64,000 nucleotides of DNA, taken from Halopenitus sp041821145 (GTDB taxonomy: Archaea > Halobacteriota > Halobacteria > Halobacteriales > Haloferacaceae). The notes under the pieces were generated by a model. It saw only the letters and a list, made by a program, of their open reading frames with translations. It ran no database searches and was not told where the DNA came from. Below, one piece after another: positions 24,045 to 33,205 of this stretch; the stretch's first letter is position 1; each line of letters begins with the position of its first letter. The DNA lies in contig NZ_JBGUBC010000004.1 in assembly GCF_041821145.1 (NCBI RefSeq), positions 62,001 through 126,000 on the forward strand, written 5' to 3'. A program made the translations under genes and the position numbers.

Positions 24045-25535
24045 ATGCGCGAGCACTTCGAGATCCGGAGCCACGACGGGGCGGGGCGGATCGGTGCCCT
24101 GTCGGTTCCGCGGGCGGGCATCACCGTCGAGACGCCTGCGCTTTTGCCCGTCGTCAATCCGAACGTGCTCACGATCGACCCGGAACGCCTTCGATCGGAG
24201 TTCGGCGCCGAGATACTGATCACTAACTCTTATATCATCCACAGCACCGACCGCCTCCGCGAGCGCGCGCTTGAGGAGGGACTCCACGATCTCCTCGGGT
24301 TCGATGGCGCGATCATGACCGACTCGGGGTCCTTCCAACTCGCCGAGTACGGCGACATCGACGTGACGACGACCGAGATTCTCGAATTCCAGCACGCGAT
24401 CGGATCGGACATCGCCACGCCGGTTGACGTCCCGACGCCCCCCGATGTCGATCGCGAGCGCGCGGAGACGGAACTGGAGACGACCGAGACCGCACTCGCC
24501 GACGCGGCCGAAGCGAACACCGGGGGGATGCTCGTGAATGCTCCCGTCCAGGGGTCGACGTATTCGGACCTTCGCGAGCGGGCCGGCCGTCACGCCGCTG
24601 CCACCGATCTCGACGTCTTCCCGGTCGGTGCTGTCGTTCCGCTCATGAACGGCTATCGATACGATGACGTCGTCGAGATCGTGATGAGTGCCAAACGCGG
24701 GCTCGATCCCGACTGTCCGGTCCACCTGTTCGGGGCAGGTCATCCGATGATGCTCGCGCTCGCGGTTGCGTGCGGCTGTGATCTCTTCGACTCCGCAGCA
24801 TACGCGCTGATGGCCCGAGATGGACGATACCTTACGGTCTCGGGGACCGAACACCTCGACGATCTCGAGTATCTTCCGTGTTCGTGTTCGATCTGTTCGC
24901 AGTACACCCCCGAGGACCTTCGCTCCCGGTCGGACGACGAGTGTGAGCGATTGCTTGCCGAACACAACCTTCGAGCCACCTTCGCGGAACTTCGCCGCGT
25001 GAAGGACGCGATCCGATCGGGGAACCTGCTGGAACTCGTCGAGCGTCGCGCGCGCGGTCATCCGGCGATGTGGGACGGCTACCGGGCGCTTCTGGATCAT
25101 CGCGACCGGCTTGAGGCGACGGATCCGGTCTCGAAAGGGACCTTCTTCGCCGTCTCGGCGGACTCGGCCGCTCGTCCGGAGGTCACACGGCACCACGACC
25201 GGCTTGGACGGCTTTCCGTTCCTGGCCGCCTGTTGATCACCGAGTCAAAGCCTCCCTCGACCCACGAGTACGACGAGGTCTGGCGGATCCAGCCGCCGTT
25301 TGGCCCTTATCCCCCCGCGCTCTCTGAGACGTATCCGTTGACCGCGGAGGTCCCCGAACGCACCGACATCGCCGCGAAGACGGCTGCTGTGAAGGGTGTG
25401 TGCCGACTCATTCGCGAGCACCCCCACGCGAGCGTGACGCTCGCCCACGACGACTGGGATCCCGCGGCGCTCGATCGGCTTCCGGAGGAGATCGACCTCG
25501 AGAACCTCTCACAGCTCGGCCGCTCCGACGGGTAA
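24045..25535 (+). CDS. tgtA: Archaeosine tRNA-guanine transglycosylase (ArcTGT)
   Basis: Exchanges guanine 15 in the tRNA D-loop for preQ0, the first step to archaeosine. 496 residues from ATG 24045 (MREHFEIRSHDG). Nucleophile D93 in MTDSGSFQ; zinc cysteines in CSCSIC (about 279-284). The C-terminal PUA domain of longer archaeal enzymes is not present; the ArcS partner is not in the window. The radical-SAM archaeosine enzyme is at 50.6 kb. Confidence 0.93.
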   Translation: MREHFEIRSHDGAGRIGALSVPRAGITVETPALLPVVNPNVLTIDPERLRSEFGAEILITNSYIIHSTDRLRERALEEGLHDLLGFDGAIMTDSGSFQLAEYGDIDVTTTEILEFQHAIGSDIATPVDVPTPPDVDRERAETELETTETALADAAEANTGGMLVNAPVQGSTYSDLRERAGRHAAATDLDVFPVGAVVPLMNGYRYDDVVEIVMSAKRGLDPDCPVHLFGAGHPMMLALAVACGCDLFDSAAYALMARDGRYLTVSGTEHLDDLEYLPCSCSICSQYTPEDLRSRSDDECERLLAEHNLRATFAELRRVKDAIRSGNLLELVERRARGHPAMWDGYRALLDHRDRLEATDPVSKGTFFAVSADSAARPEVTRHHDRLGRLSVPGRLLITESKPPSTHEYDEVWRIQPPFGPYPPALSETYPLTAEVPERTDIAAKTAAVKGVCRLIREHPHASVTLAHDDWDPAALDRLPEEIDLENLSQLGRSDG

Positions 25536-25607
25536 CCGCCGCCACTTCCGTCGGGCGATGCGATCGGCCCTCCTGACCGCTCACGAGTAGTCCGTGACCC
25601 AAAGGCA

Positions 25608-25616
25608 CATTTACGC
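25608..25616 (+). promoter_or_regulatory. TATA-like box of pan
   Basis: CATTTACGC sits 24-32 nt before ATG 25640, consistent with a leaderless pan transcript. Confidence 0.5.
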
Positions 25617-25639
25617 CCAACTCCAATCGTCGGTAACGA

Positions 25640-26863
25640 ATGTCCCACAGTCCGTCACTTCCGGATCGACCCCGTCTCGACCTCGATCCCGAGATGAGCG
25701 AGGCCGAGCGACTCGAGGCGATCCGTAAACATTTCGTCCGGATCGTCCAGGTGAACGACGAACTCGAGGATCGGCTCGACGAGGCCGAGACCCACCGGGA
25801 GGAACTGAAGGACGACGTCGACTCGTTGAAGCGGGAAAACGAGGTTCTCAAGACGTCCTCGCTGTACGTCGCCTCCGTCGAGGAACTCACGGAGGAGGGC
25901 GTCGTGATCAAACAGCACGGCAACAACCAGGAGGTGCTCACCGAGACCACCTCGCGGGTCGGATCCGACCTCGAACCGGGCGACCGCGTGGCGATAAACG
26001 ACTCGTTTTCGATCCAGACGGTCCTCGACGACGAGACGGACGCCCGCGCGCAGGCAATGGAGATCCAGGAATCCCCCGACGTCGAGTACGACGATATCGG
26101 TGGGATCGACGAGCAGATCCGGGAAGTCCGCGAGGCCGTCGAGGACCCCCTCGAAAACCCCGAGGTCTTCGACATCGTTGGTGTCGATCCACCGAGCGGC
26201 GTCCTGTTGCACGGTCCGCCGGGGACCGGGAAGACGATGCTCGCGAAGGCGGTTGCCAACGAGTCCGACGCCACCTTCATCAAGATGGCCGGCTCCGAAC
26301 TGGTCCGGAAGTTCATCGGTGAGGGATCACGGCTAGTTCGTGACCTCTTCGAACTCGCGGCGGAGCGTGAGCCCGCCGTCATCTTCATCGACGAGATCGA
26401 CGCCGTGGCCGCAAAGCGGACCGACTCGAAGACCTCCGGGGATGCGGAGGTCCAGCGGACGATGATGCAGCTGCTCTCGGAGATGGACGGGTTCGACGAC
26501 CGGGGGGAGATCCGCATCATGGCCGCGACTAACCGCTTCGATATGCTCGATGAGGCCATCCTGCGACCCGGTCGTTTCGACCGTCTCATCGAGGTGCCAA
26601 AGCCGAATGTGGTCGGACGCGAGCGGATCCTCGAGATACACTCGGACGGGATGAACGTCGCCGACGACGTCGACCTCTCCGATATCGCTGCCGAACTCGA
26701 GGACTACAGCGGTGCCGACATCGCCTCGCTTGCCACCGAGGCCGGAATGTTCGCGATCCGTGACGACCGGACGACGGTCCGTCGGAGTGACTTCGAGGAC
26801 GCCCTTGAGAAGCTCGATGACGCCGACGAGATCGCGGACCGCAACGTCCATTACCAGTATTGA
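25640..26863 (+). CDS. pan: Proteasome-activating nucleotidase PAN
   Basis: AAA+ ATPase ring that unfolds substrates into the 20S proteasome. 407 residues: N-terminal coiled coil (about 15-75), OB fold (about 78-130), ATPase with Walker A GPPGTGKT at about 193-200, Walker B VIFIDEID near 247-254 and RRPGRFDR-like arginine fingers (LRPGRFDR). The C-terminus is HYQY: a tyrosine at the third-last and last positions but Gln at the penultimate one, so it deviates from the textbook HbYX gate-opening tail. Monocistronic; no proteasome core gene adjacent. Confidence 0.95.
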   Translation: MSHSPSLPDRPRLDLDPEMSEAERLEAIRKHFVRIVQVNDELEDRLDEAETHREELKDDVDSLKRENEVLKTSSLYVASVEELTEEGVVIKQHGNNQEVLTETTSRVGSDLEPGDRVAINDSFSIQTVLDDETDARAQAMEIQESPDVEYDDIGGIDEQIREVREAVEDPLENPEVFDIVGVDPPSGVLLHGPPGTGKTMLAKAVANESDATFIKMAGSELVRKFIGEGSRLVRDLFELAAEREPAVIFIDEIDAVAAKRTDSKTSGDAEVQRTMMQLLSEMDGFDDRGEIRIMAATNRFDMLDEAILRPGRFDRLIEVPKPNVVGRERILEIHSDGMNVADDVDLSDIAAELEDYSGADIASLATEAGMFAIRDDRTTVRRSDFEDALEKLDDADEIADRNVHYQY

Positions 26864-26920
26864 ACACCGATTCGTCCCCCTCGTTTCGTAACCCCTTAGC
26901 GCCGCGGCGGCCAATCATCG

Positions 26921-27442
26921 ATGATGGCATCGATCCACGTCGCCGGCGGGGTCGGCGTCGCCCCCACCGAGATGGCGGCGTACGACGCGGCACTCGCGGA
27001 CACGAACCTCCACGACTACAACCTCGTCACCGTCTCCTCGATCGTTCCCGCGGACGCGACCGTCGAGCGCGTCGAGCGCGCTCCCGATCTCGGACCGGCC
27101 GGAAATCGTCTAACCGTCGTCCAGGCAAAACGCGTTGCGCCCCCCGTCGAATCGGACGCGACGACCGCCGACGACGATGCGGTCGATAGCCAGCCCGCCA
27201 CGATCGTCGCAGGGCTCGGATGGGCTACCGGACCTGGTCCCGGGCTGTTCTACGAGGTGACCGGTACAGATCCCGCCTCCGTTCGAGACCGGATCCGCGA
27301 GGGGCTCGACGCTGGCGGCGAGCTTCGCGAGTGGGAGCTACCCGACCGCGAGATCCACGTGGAGTCCACCGTCCCGGTCGCTGACGCCTACACTTGCGTC
27401 GTGGTGCTTGCCGCCTACGGCGACTCCGAGCCGATCGTCTGA
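26921..27442 (+). CDS. pdaD: Pyruvoyl-dependent arginine decarboxylase
   Basis: Converts arginine to agmatine. 173 residues from ATG 26921 (ATG 26924 equally possible). Self-cleavage site Ser39-Ser40 in TVSSIVP yields a beta chain and a pyruvoyl alpha chain. Family motifs GVGVAPTEMAAYDAAL and the FYEVTG strand are present. In archaea agmatine feeds polyamines and agmatidine in tRNA-Ile2 (known). An acidic loop near 70-90 is inserted in the alpha chain. The C-terminal DSEPIV coding is repeated just after the stop. Confidence 0.92.
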   Translation: MMASIHVAGGVGVAPTEMAAYDAALADTNLHDYNLVTVSSIVPADATVERVERAPDLGPAGNRLTVVQAKRVAPPVESDATTADDDAVDSQPATIVAGLGWATGPGPGLFYEVTGTDPASVRDRIREGLDAGGELREWELPDREIHVESTVPVADAYTCVVVLAAYGDSEPIV

Positions 27443-27559
27443 GTTGCCAGCGACGACGACTCCGAACCGATCGTCCGATCGGGCCGATCGTGGCTCGGAT
27501 GGAACGGCTCAACCGCCGACGCCTTTTTGAACGTGCTGCCCCTATTGCTTACACCTTCA

Positions 27560-27943
27560 ATGAACGGCAACAACCCGTATGCCGGACCGCCGGGCGTAAC
27601 CCCGGCCGGCGAACCCGAGACGGCGACGATCGATCTCTCGTCCGACCAGGAACGGGAGCTTCGAAGCGCCGTCGCCGGGATCGTCACCCAAACCGAATCG
27701 TATCTTCCCGACAGCTACATCGTCGGGTCGGAACTCTCCGTGGGGACGGACGGCCCGCAAGCGACCGTCGCGGTCAACCCGCCCGCGGGCCATCCGGTTT
27801 CGGCCGGATTCACTCCGGATCCGGACGATCTGGATGCGGGGCTCGCGAAGACTGAAACCGACGAGGTCGCCAAGGGTCTCGCCGCCAGCGCGGCGCTGCA
27901 AGTGATGAACGCGATCGGCGATCTCACGCCGACGGCGAAGTAA
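27560..27943 (+). CDS. Conserved haloarchaeal protein (DUF5811-like, tentative)
   Basis: 127 residues from ATG 27560 (MNGNNPYAGPPGVTP). A proline/glycine-rich start leads to an alpha/beta domain with ELRSAVAGIVTQTESYLPDSYIVGSELS and an Ala-rich C-terminal helix. No catalytic residues stand out. I associate this with a haloarchaeal DUF (possibly DUF5811) from memory only. It follows pdaD in the same reading frame 117 bp downstream; the in-frame stretch between them resembles a decayed repeat of the pdaD end. Confidence 0.6.
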   Translation: MNGNNPYAGPPGVTPAGEPETATIDLSSDQERELRSAVAGIVTQTESYLPDSYIVGSELSVGTDGPQATVAVNPPAGHPVSAGFTPDPDDLDAGLAKTETDEVAKGLAASAALQVMNAIGDLTPTAK

Positions 27944-28011
27944 CGCCGTCACGTCTGCCGGGGCCTTCTCGCCGGAGCACGAACGGTTCTCGACGGTGAC
28001 TTCGGATCGAG

Positions 28012-29805
28012 TCACTTCCCCCAGAAGGGATCCCTGCTTCGTCGCTTGTCGAGATATCCATGGAGCGCCTCCAATTCGTCGGCGGGTATCTCGTCAGTGA
28101 GCTCCTGTTCGAGGATCTTGGCGTGTTTTTCGGGAAGTTCCGTCCAGAGCACGTCGCCCTCCTCGATCTGCCTGCCAACCGTCGGTCCGTCGATGGCAAC
28201 GCTAACGCGCTCGCCAGCCCGCGCCTCATCGACGTCCTCGCCCTGCTTTTGGATCCCCGATAGTTGTCCGATCCGCTCCGTCTCGCCGTTCTCGAACTCG
28301 GCGACGTAACGGTTGTTCTGGAGGGTCCCTGCGAGCACCTCGACGCCGACCACTGCCGGATCGTTCTGTCTGAAGGTGTGATCCGGAAGCAGTCGGAAGC
28401 GCGCCGGACGCACGATCTTGTCGAGGACCGTCTCCTGTTGGGCCCGTTTGCGTTCCTCGACGAACGTCTCGTACTCCTCTATCAGTTGGTAGATGACGTT
28501 GTCCGAAAACAGCTTGACGTCCGCGGCCTCGAGTTCGTCGCGCGCGCTCGAGAGAAGCTCCACGTTGAACCCTAAGATCGCCTTGTGTTCCTCCTGGTTC
28601 GCCGTCTCGGCGATCGCGACATCCCGTGGAGCGATGTCTCCGACCTCCGCGCGCATGATCGGGATCTCGACCTCCTCGAGCGCGCTCGCCATGGCCTCTA
28701 AGGACCCGAGCGTGTCGGCTTTGATCACGACGCCGTCCTCTTTCGTTTCGACATCGATCTCCTGGAGTTCGGCTTTCACTTCCGCGATGACGTCCTCAAC
28801 GTCGCGATCGCGGACGACGCGAACCGGCGCGCCGGCCATCGCCTCCTCCAGGTCGGGGGCCGCGATCTTCACACCTGCGGCCGCGGCGACCTCTTCTACT
28901 CGTTCGAACTGTTTTTCGGTGCGTATCTCGGCGAGTGGCTCCGGCTGCAACAGCGCGCGAATATCCGTGACGATCGGCTCGTCTTGTCCCCCGATGACCA
29001 CCTTGTCGTTCGTTCGGATCACGCCGTCGTAGATCACGGCGTCGACGGTGGCGCCGAAGCCGCGCTCCTCTTTGACCTCCAGAACCGTCCCGATGCCCGG
29101 GCCCGCAACGTCGATCTCCATCTCCTCTTTCATGAACCGCTGGGAGAGCCCCATCAACACGGTGAGCAGATCCGGAACTCCCTCTCCGGTCAGCGCGGAG
29201 ACGGGAACGACGCCGATGTTCTTCTGGAAATCCTGGACCCGCCAGTAGAGATCGGCCGAGAAGCCGGCGTCGGATAGCTCCCCGATGAGCGAATAGAGGT
29301 TCTCATCCAGCATCGAGCGGGCACGCTCGGATTGGGCCTCGTAGGTCTCCTGGACGGGTCGTCCCTCGTTGGGGTTCCATCCCGGGGTGGTATCGATCTT
29401 GTTCGCCGCGACGACGAACGGCGTTCCGGTCCGTCGGAGGATGTTGATCGCCTCCTCGGTTTGCGGCTGGAAGCCGTCGTTGACGTCGACGACGAGCACC
29501 GCGATGTCCGCGAGCGCCCCGCCGCGCGCGCGAAGCGTTGAAAACGAGTGATGGCCGGGCGTGTCGATGAACAGGAGCCCGGGAAGATCGAAGTCCTCGG
29601 GCTGGACCAACTCACCGGCCATGGTGGAGATCGTCGAAAGGGGAATGTCGGTTGCCCCGATGTGTTGGGTGATCGCGCCCGCCTCGCCCTCGCTTACGGC
29701 GGACCCGCGTATTTTGTCGAGTAGACTCGTCTTTCCGTGGTCGACGTGGCCGAGCACGGCGACGATCGGCGTTCGAAGGGTGTCGGGATGTGTGTCGTCA
29801 GTCAT
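28012..29805 (-). CDS. infB: Translation initiation factor aIF5B
   Basis: GTPase that promotes ribosomal subunit joining. 597 residues: G1 GHVDHGKT (19-26), G3 DTPGH (81-85), G4 NKID (134-137), followed by beta-barrel domains II and IV. It lacks the long N-terminal region of bacterial IF2, as usual in archaea. Start ATG 29805. Divergent from the PRC-barrel/nob1 pair; all three relate to translation or ribosome assembly. Confidence 0.96.
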   Translation of the reverse strand: MTDDTHPDTLRTPIVAVLGHVDHGKTSLLDKIRGSAVSEGEAGAITQHIGATDIPLSTISTMAGELVQPEDFDLPGLLFIDTPGHHSFSTLRARGGALADIAVLVVDVNDGFQPQTEEAINILRRTGTPFVVAANKIDTTPGWNPNEGRPVQETYEAQSERARSMLDENLYSLIGELSDAGFSADLYWRVQDFQKNIGVVPVSALTGEGVPDLLTVLMGLSQRFMKEEMEIDVAGPGIGTVLEVKEERGFGATVDAVIYDGVIRTNDKVVIGGQDEPIVTDIRALLQPEPLAEIRTEKQFERVEEVAAAAGVKIAAPDLEEAMAGAPVRVVRDRDVEDVIAEVKAELQEIDVETKEDGVVIKADTLGSLEAMASALEEVEIPIMRAEVGDIAPRDVAIAETANQEEHKAILGFNVELLSSARDELEAADVKLFSDNVIYQLIEEYETFVEERKRAQQETVLDKIVRPARFRLLPDHTFRQNDPAVVGVEVLAGTLQNNRYVAEFENGETERIGQLSGIQKQGEDVDEARAGERVSVAIDGPTVGRQIEEGDVLWTELPEKHAKILEQELTDEIPADELEALHGYLDKRRSRDPFWGK

Positions 29806-29862
29806 GAGAATCGCCCCGAGAAGGTCGTATCGTATTCGAGTCGCGGATGCCAGTTAAGTGTT

Positions 29863-29976
29863 TCAAAACGCAAGAGCCTGATCGACGCCCGTTTTCTCCG
29901 GTTTGTCGGCCGTTTCTTCTGGCCCGTCGGTCGTTTTCTCTGAGTTGACGATCGTGTTTTCCGGATCGGTGGTCAT
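29863..29976 (-). CDS. Possible 37-residue acidic ORF upstream of infB
   Basis: ATG 29976 to TGA 29863 on the minus strand encodes an acidic, Glu/Thr/Lys/Asp-rich 37-mer with repeated PEET/PEKT-like units, ending 57 bp before the infB start. Composition is haloarchaeal, but no TATA-like box is seen at the right distance and no homologue is known. Could be a leader ORF or noise. Confidence 0.2.
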   Translation of the reverse strand: MTTDPENTIVNSEKTTDGPEETADKPEKTGVDQALAF

Positions 29977-30016
29977 TCTCTCCGATCGCGTTCGTCGGCC
30001 GTCTGACGTCCCCGTG

Positions 30017-30026
30017 GCGTTTAAGG
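30017..30026 (+). promoter_or_regulatory. TATA box of the PRC-barrel/nob1 operon
   Basis: GCGTTTAAGG lies 24-33 nt before ATG 30050, giving a leaderless operon transcript. Confidence 0.6.
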
Positions 30027-30049
30027 TGGACCGCCGGGTTCGTTCGAAC

Positions 30050-30295
30050 ATGGCAGAGATCCTCGCGGAGAACCTCTCCGGCAAGGCGGTCATGGGGTCC
30101 GACGGGACCGAACTTGGCGATCTGTACAACATCACGATGGACCTGAAGACGGGAGGACTCAAACACCTACTCGTCTCCCCGCACGAACAGCTTGATCCGG
30201 GCCACAGCGGCTTTTCCACCGACGAACGAGGCCGACTCGAGGTACCGGTCGGAAACGTACAGGCGGTGAAAGACTACATCGTCGTCGCACGCTGA
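30050..30295 (+). CDS. PRC-barrel domain protein (CdpB-like)
   Basis: 81-residue single PRC-barrel, starting ATG 30050 (MAEILAENLSGKAVMGSDG). Strand motifs GTELGDLYNITMDLKTGGLKHLLV and EVPVGNVQAVKDYIVV are typical. Small PRC-barrel proteins in Haloferax (CdpB1/CdpB2) act with SepF in FtsZ-based division; others resemble RimM in ribosome maturation. Its stop overlaps the nob1 ATG by one base (TGATG), arguing for coupled expression with rRNA processing. Which role applies is not decided by sequence. Confidence 0.85.
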   Translation: MAEILAENLSGKAVMGSDGTELGDLYNITMDLKTGGLKHLLVSPHEQLDPGHSGFSTDERGRLEVPVGNVQAVKDYIVVAR

Positions 30296-30753
30296 TGCGA
30301 GTCCTCGACTCCTCCGCGTTCATCCACGAGTATCATACGGAGGAACCGACCGCGTCGATCCCGGAGGTTCACGACGAGCTTTCGGGCGGCCACGCGCTTC
30401 GATTCGACGCCATGGAGGGTTCGGGGATGCATGTCCACGTCCCCGCCGAGGACGCGATCCGCCGCGTCGAACGAGCCGCGCGTGAATCCGGCGACGCCGA
30501 CGAACTCTCCGAGACTGACATCCGGCTCGTCGCTTCGGCCTTCGAGCTCGATGCCACGCTCGTCACTGATGATTACGCGATGCAGAACGTCGCAGAGCGG
30601 CTCGACGTCGATGTGGAACCGATCGCCCGTGAGGGGATCACCGAGGAGCGTGAGTGGCTCTTTCAGTGTACCGGCTGCGGACGGACCTTCGAGGAGGAGG
30701 CCGACCGCTGTCCGATCTGTGGGAGCGATCTGACCCGGAAGAACCCGAGTTGA
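30295..30753 (+). CDS. nob1: rRNA maturation endonuclease Nob1
   Basis: PIN-domain nuclease that cuts the 3' end of 16S rRNA. 152 residues: catalytic D5 in RVLDSSAF, further acidic residues D75 and D92 (SETDIRL, VTDDYAMQN), then a zinc ribbon C125/C128 and C139/C142 (CTGC, CPIC). Complete and of normal archaeal length. Starts one base into the PRC-barrel stop codon. Confidence 0.93.
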   Translation: MRVLDSSAFIHEYHTEEPTASIPEVHDELSGGHALRFDAMEGSGMHVHVPAEDAIRRVERAARESGDADELSETDIRLVASAFELDATLVTDDYAMQNVAERLDVDVEPIAREGITEEREWLFQCTGCGRTFEEEADRCPICGSDLTRKNPS

Positions 30754-30840
30754 ATCGGCTCCCGATCCGAGAGCTGTGGGCGGTCGACGACCTCACGGTC
30801 GGTCGCGACGGGCGGCTGACGCCCCGGTCGATCGCCGCGA

Positions 30841-33054
30841 TCACGGCTCCGGCGGCGATCCCTCGTAGGCATCGTGATCGCTGTAGAAGTTCAACATCCC
30901 GAATTTTACCTTCTCGGGCGCCACGTCGATGAGCTCCTCGCTCTCCTCGGGCGGGAAGCGCCCGCGGACGGAGTATTTGCCCATGTCAGCGCTCGTATAG
31001 CGTTTGTCCGCGAGGATCCGCACGCCGAAGTCCTCCGGTCCCCGGACCACGCGTCCAAGCGCCTGTCGCGTCTTCCGGACCGTCGGAACCTCGACGGCGT
31101 AGGTCCACCCCGGATCGCGACCCCGGGAGGCGCCCGCGAACGCGCGATCGTAGGCGTTCTGGACTGCCTCCATCCGATCGTCGAGGTGCGGATACGGGAC
31201 CCCGATCACGATCGCCGTCCGGGCATCCTCGTCGTCGAAGCTGACTCCCTCCGCGAGCGTCCCCCAAAGCGATGTGAACAGGGCGGCGTCGTCGCACTCG
31301 ACGAGTCGTCGTCTGACGTCCTCCGCGTCCTCGCCAGGGCGATCGAGGAGCAGTGTTCCGAGCGCGTCGTCACCGTCCATTCCGGTCCCGGCCGGGCCGC
31401 CGTCGATTCCACCTTGCAATCGCTGGTGGTATCGTTCCGCCTCCGAGTATGACGGGAAGAACGCGAGGGTGTTTCCGGGAGTAAACCGGATCGCGTCCCG
31501 CAGGAGGGTGGCGATCGTTCGCTGTATCTCCGGATCCGACCGATCGGAGGCGAAAAGCGGGGGCGTGTCCACGGCGTAGGTGAGCCGGTTCTCCTCGGGA
31601 TACCCCATCCCGTACGCCAGCGTGGCGACGTCCTCGAGTCCGAGCACCTCCGTGGTCACGTCGAAGGGCCGAAGCGTCGCGCTCATCAACACGGAGGAGG
31701 CGACCTCCTCGAACAGCTCGCTCGTCACCGCCCGTGGAATGCAGGTGTATAGCTCCGCACGCCCGTAGACCTCCTCCGTGGCCTCGTTCCGGCGGACGGA
31801 GACGACGGGGTACTGACCGAGTTCGGTTCCCTCCTCCATCCAGGTGGCGATAAACCGTGCGGCCTGTAGCGTCTGTGACTCCTTGCGCGTCGTCGTCTCG
31901 CCCTCGCGATACCGTCGGTCGTACTCCTCCTCCAGCGCGCGGCCGAGCTGAACGGCGAGTTCGGTCTCGACGTCGATCCCACGTCCCTCGTAGCGTTTCA
32001 GGAACGCGAGCGTGAGGTCGTCACGGCGATCATCGTTTTCGATGGAGACGTCCTCCCAACGATCGCCGATCGACCCTTCAGCACCGAACCCGAACGACTC
32101 CTCGTAGGTCTCTTCGAGTGCATCCAAAAACGCCGAGAGAACGTTCTTGGCCGCCTCCGCCCGCGAGTCGTCCGCCTCTTCGATCTCGTTGAGCGCGGAC
32201 TCGAGAGTGTTCTCGGTGAGCGTTCGCGTCGCGTGCTCGCGAGCGGCGTCCTCGACGTTGTGGGCCTCGTCGAACACCGTGATGATCTCGCTTGGATCCC
32301 GGTCGATCCACCGGAAGAACTGTTCGCGGATCGTTGGATCCAACAGATGGTGGTAGTTACAGACGACCAGATCGACACCCTCCATTCCCTCCTTCAGGAG
32401 TTCGTATCCGCACAGTCCCCGCTCGTCGGCGTACTCGTAGACGTCGTCGGGCGTCCGGACGTCGTCGAAGAGCCACTCGAAGAACGCGTCCGTCTCCCCC
32501 GTGAGGTTCTCGTGATAGCGCTCACAGACGTTCGTCGACTCGATATCCTGGAGTTCCGATTCGAGTTCATCGAGCTCCTCCATGACCCCCTCGCGCGCCG
32601 CGGCCGCGTCGTCGTTCCCCTCACGGCTCTCCGCGAGCAGCTCCTGCTGGCGCCGTTCGAGTTCGGCTCTGTCGGATTCGGTCTCGACGAGCGATCGGGT
32701 CGTATCCCGCAACGTCTGACACTCCCGGTAGTCGACGCCGATGTGACACATGGACGATTTCCCCTTGAATACGACCGCGCGGATCGGTTCGCTTCGGGTG
32801 ATCGCCCGCGCGTCCTCGACGAACTGGCGCATCTGCTGGTGGACGTTGGTCGTGATGACGACCGTCCGATCGTTCTCACGTGCGTGCTCCAGGGCGGGAA
32901 CGAGCGCCGAGAGGGTCTTTCCCGTTCCCGGCGCGCCCTCGAAGAGCACGTCCTGTCCGCGCGAGAGCGCGTTCGCGATCCGGTCCATCGCCTCGCGCTG
33001 GTTCGGGTAGGGCTCCTCGTACGGGAAGAACCGCAGATACGCCGAGTCTGACAC
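30841..33054 (-). CDS. Rad3/XPD-like DNA helicase with Fe-S cluster
   Basis: 737-residue superfamily 2 helicase of the Rad3/XPD/DinG group for DNA repair or unwinding. The GTG start at 33054 is required by the family-like N-terminus (FFPYEEPYPNQREAM). Walker A APGTGKT (41-47), DEAH box (263-266), and the Fe-S cysteines C104, C113, C178 and C216. Between C113 and C178 lies an Arg/Glu-rich coiled-coil insertion (about 120-175). C-terminal helicase motifs include ALGRVVRGPEDFG. 87 bp after nob1, convergent with it. Confidence 0.9.
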   Translation of the reverse strand: MSDSAYLRFFPYEEPYPNQREAMDRIANALSRGQDVLFEGAPGTGKTLSALVPALEHARENDRTVVITTNVHQQMRQFVEDARAITRSEPIRAVVFKGKSSMCHIGVDYRECQTLRDTTRSLVETESDRAELERRQQELLAESREGNDDAAAAREGVMEELDELESELQDIESTNVCERYHENLTGETDAFFEWLFDDVRTPDDVYEYADERGLCGYELLKEGMEGVDLVVCNYHHLLDPTIREQFFRWIDRDPSEIITVFDEAHNVEDAAREHATRTLTENTLESALNEIEEADDSRAEAAKNVLSAFLDALEETYEESFGFGAEGSIGDRWEDVSIENDDRRDDLTLAFLKRYEGRGIDVETELAVQLGRALEEEYDRRYREGETTTRKESQTLQAARFIATWMEEGTELGQYPVVSVRRNEATEEVYGRAELYTCIPRAVTSELFEEVASSVLMSATLRPFDVTTEVLGLEDVATLAYGMGYPEENRLTYAVDTPPLFASDRSDPEIQRTIATLLRDAIRFTPGNTLAFFPSYSEAERYHQRLQGGIDGGPAGTGMDGDDALGTLLLDRPGEDAEDVRRRLVECDDAALFTSLWGTLAEGVSFDDEDARTAIVIGVPYPHLDDRMEAVQNAYDRAFAGASRGRDPGWTYAVEVPTVRKTRQALGRVVRGPEDFGVRILADKRYTSADMGKYSVRGRFPPEESEELIDVAPEKVKFGMLNFYSDHDAYEGSPPEP

Positions 33055-33205
33055 GTCCCCGAGTTAGCCGTCATCGACCAAAAGGGGTCGGGTGCCTCGG
33101 CGAACGTGGTTCGCCGCCTGCCGTCGGCACGGCCAGTCGTCCTCGACGGCGAAACGGGAGCGCGAAACCGGGTCGTTAAAGATTCGGCGGCCGATATCGT
33201 CGACG

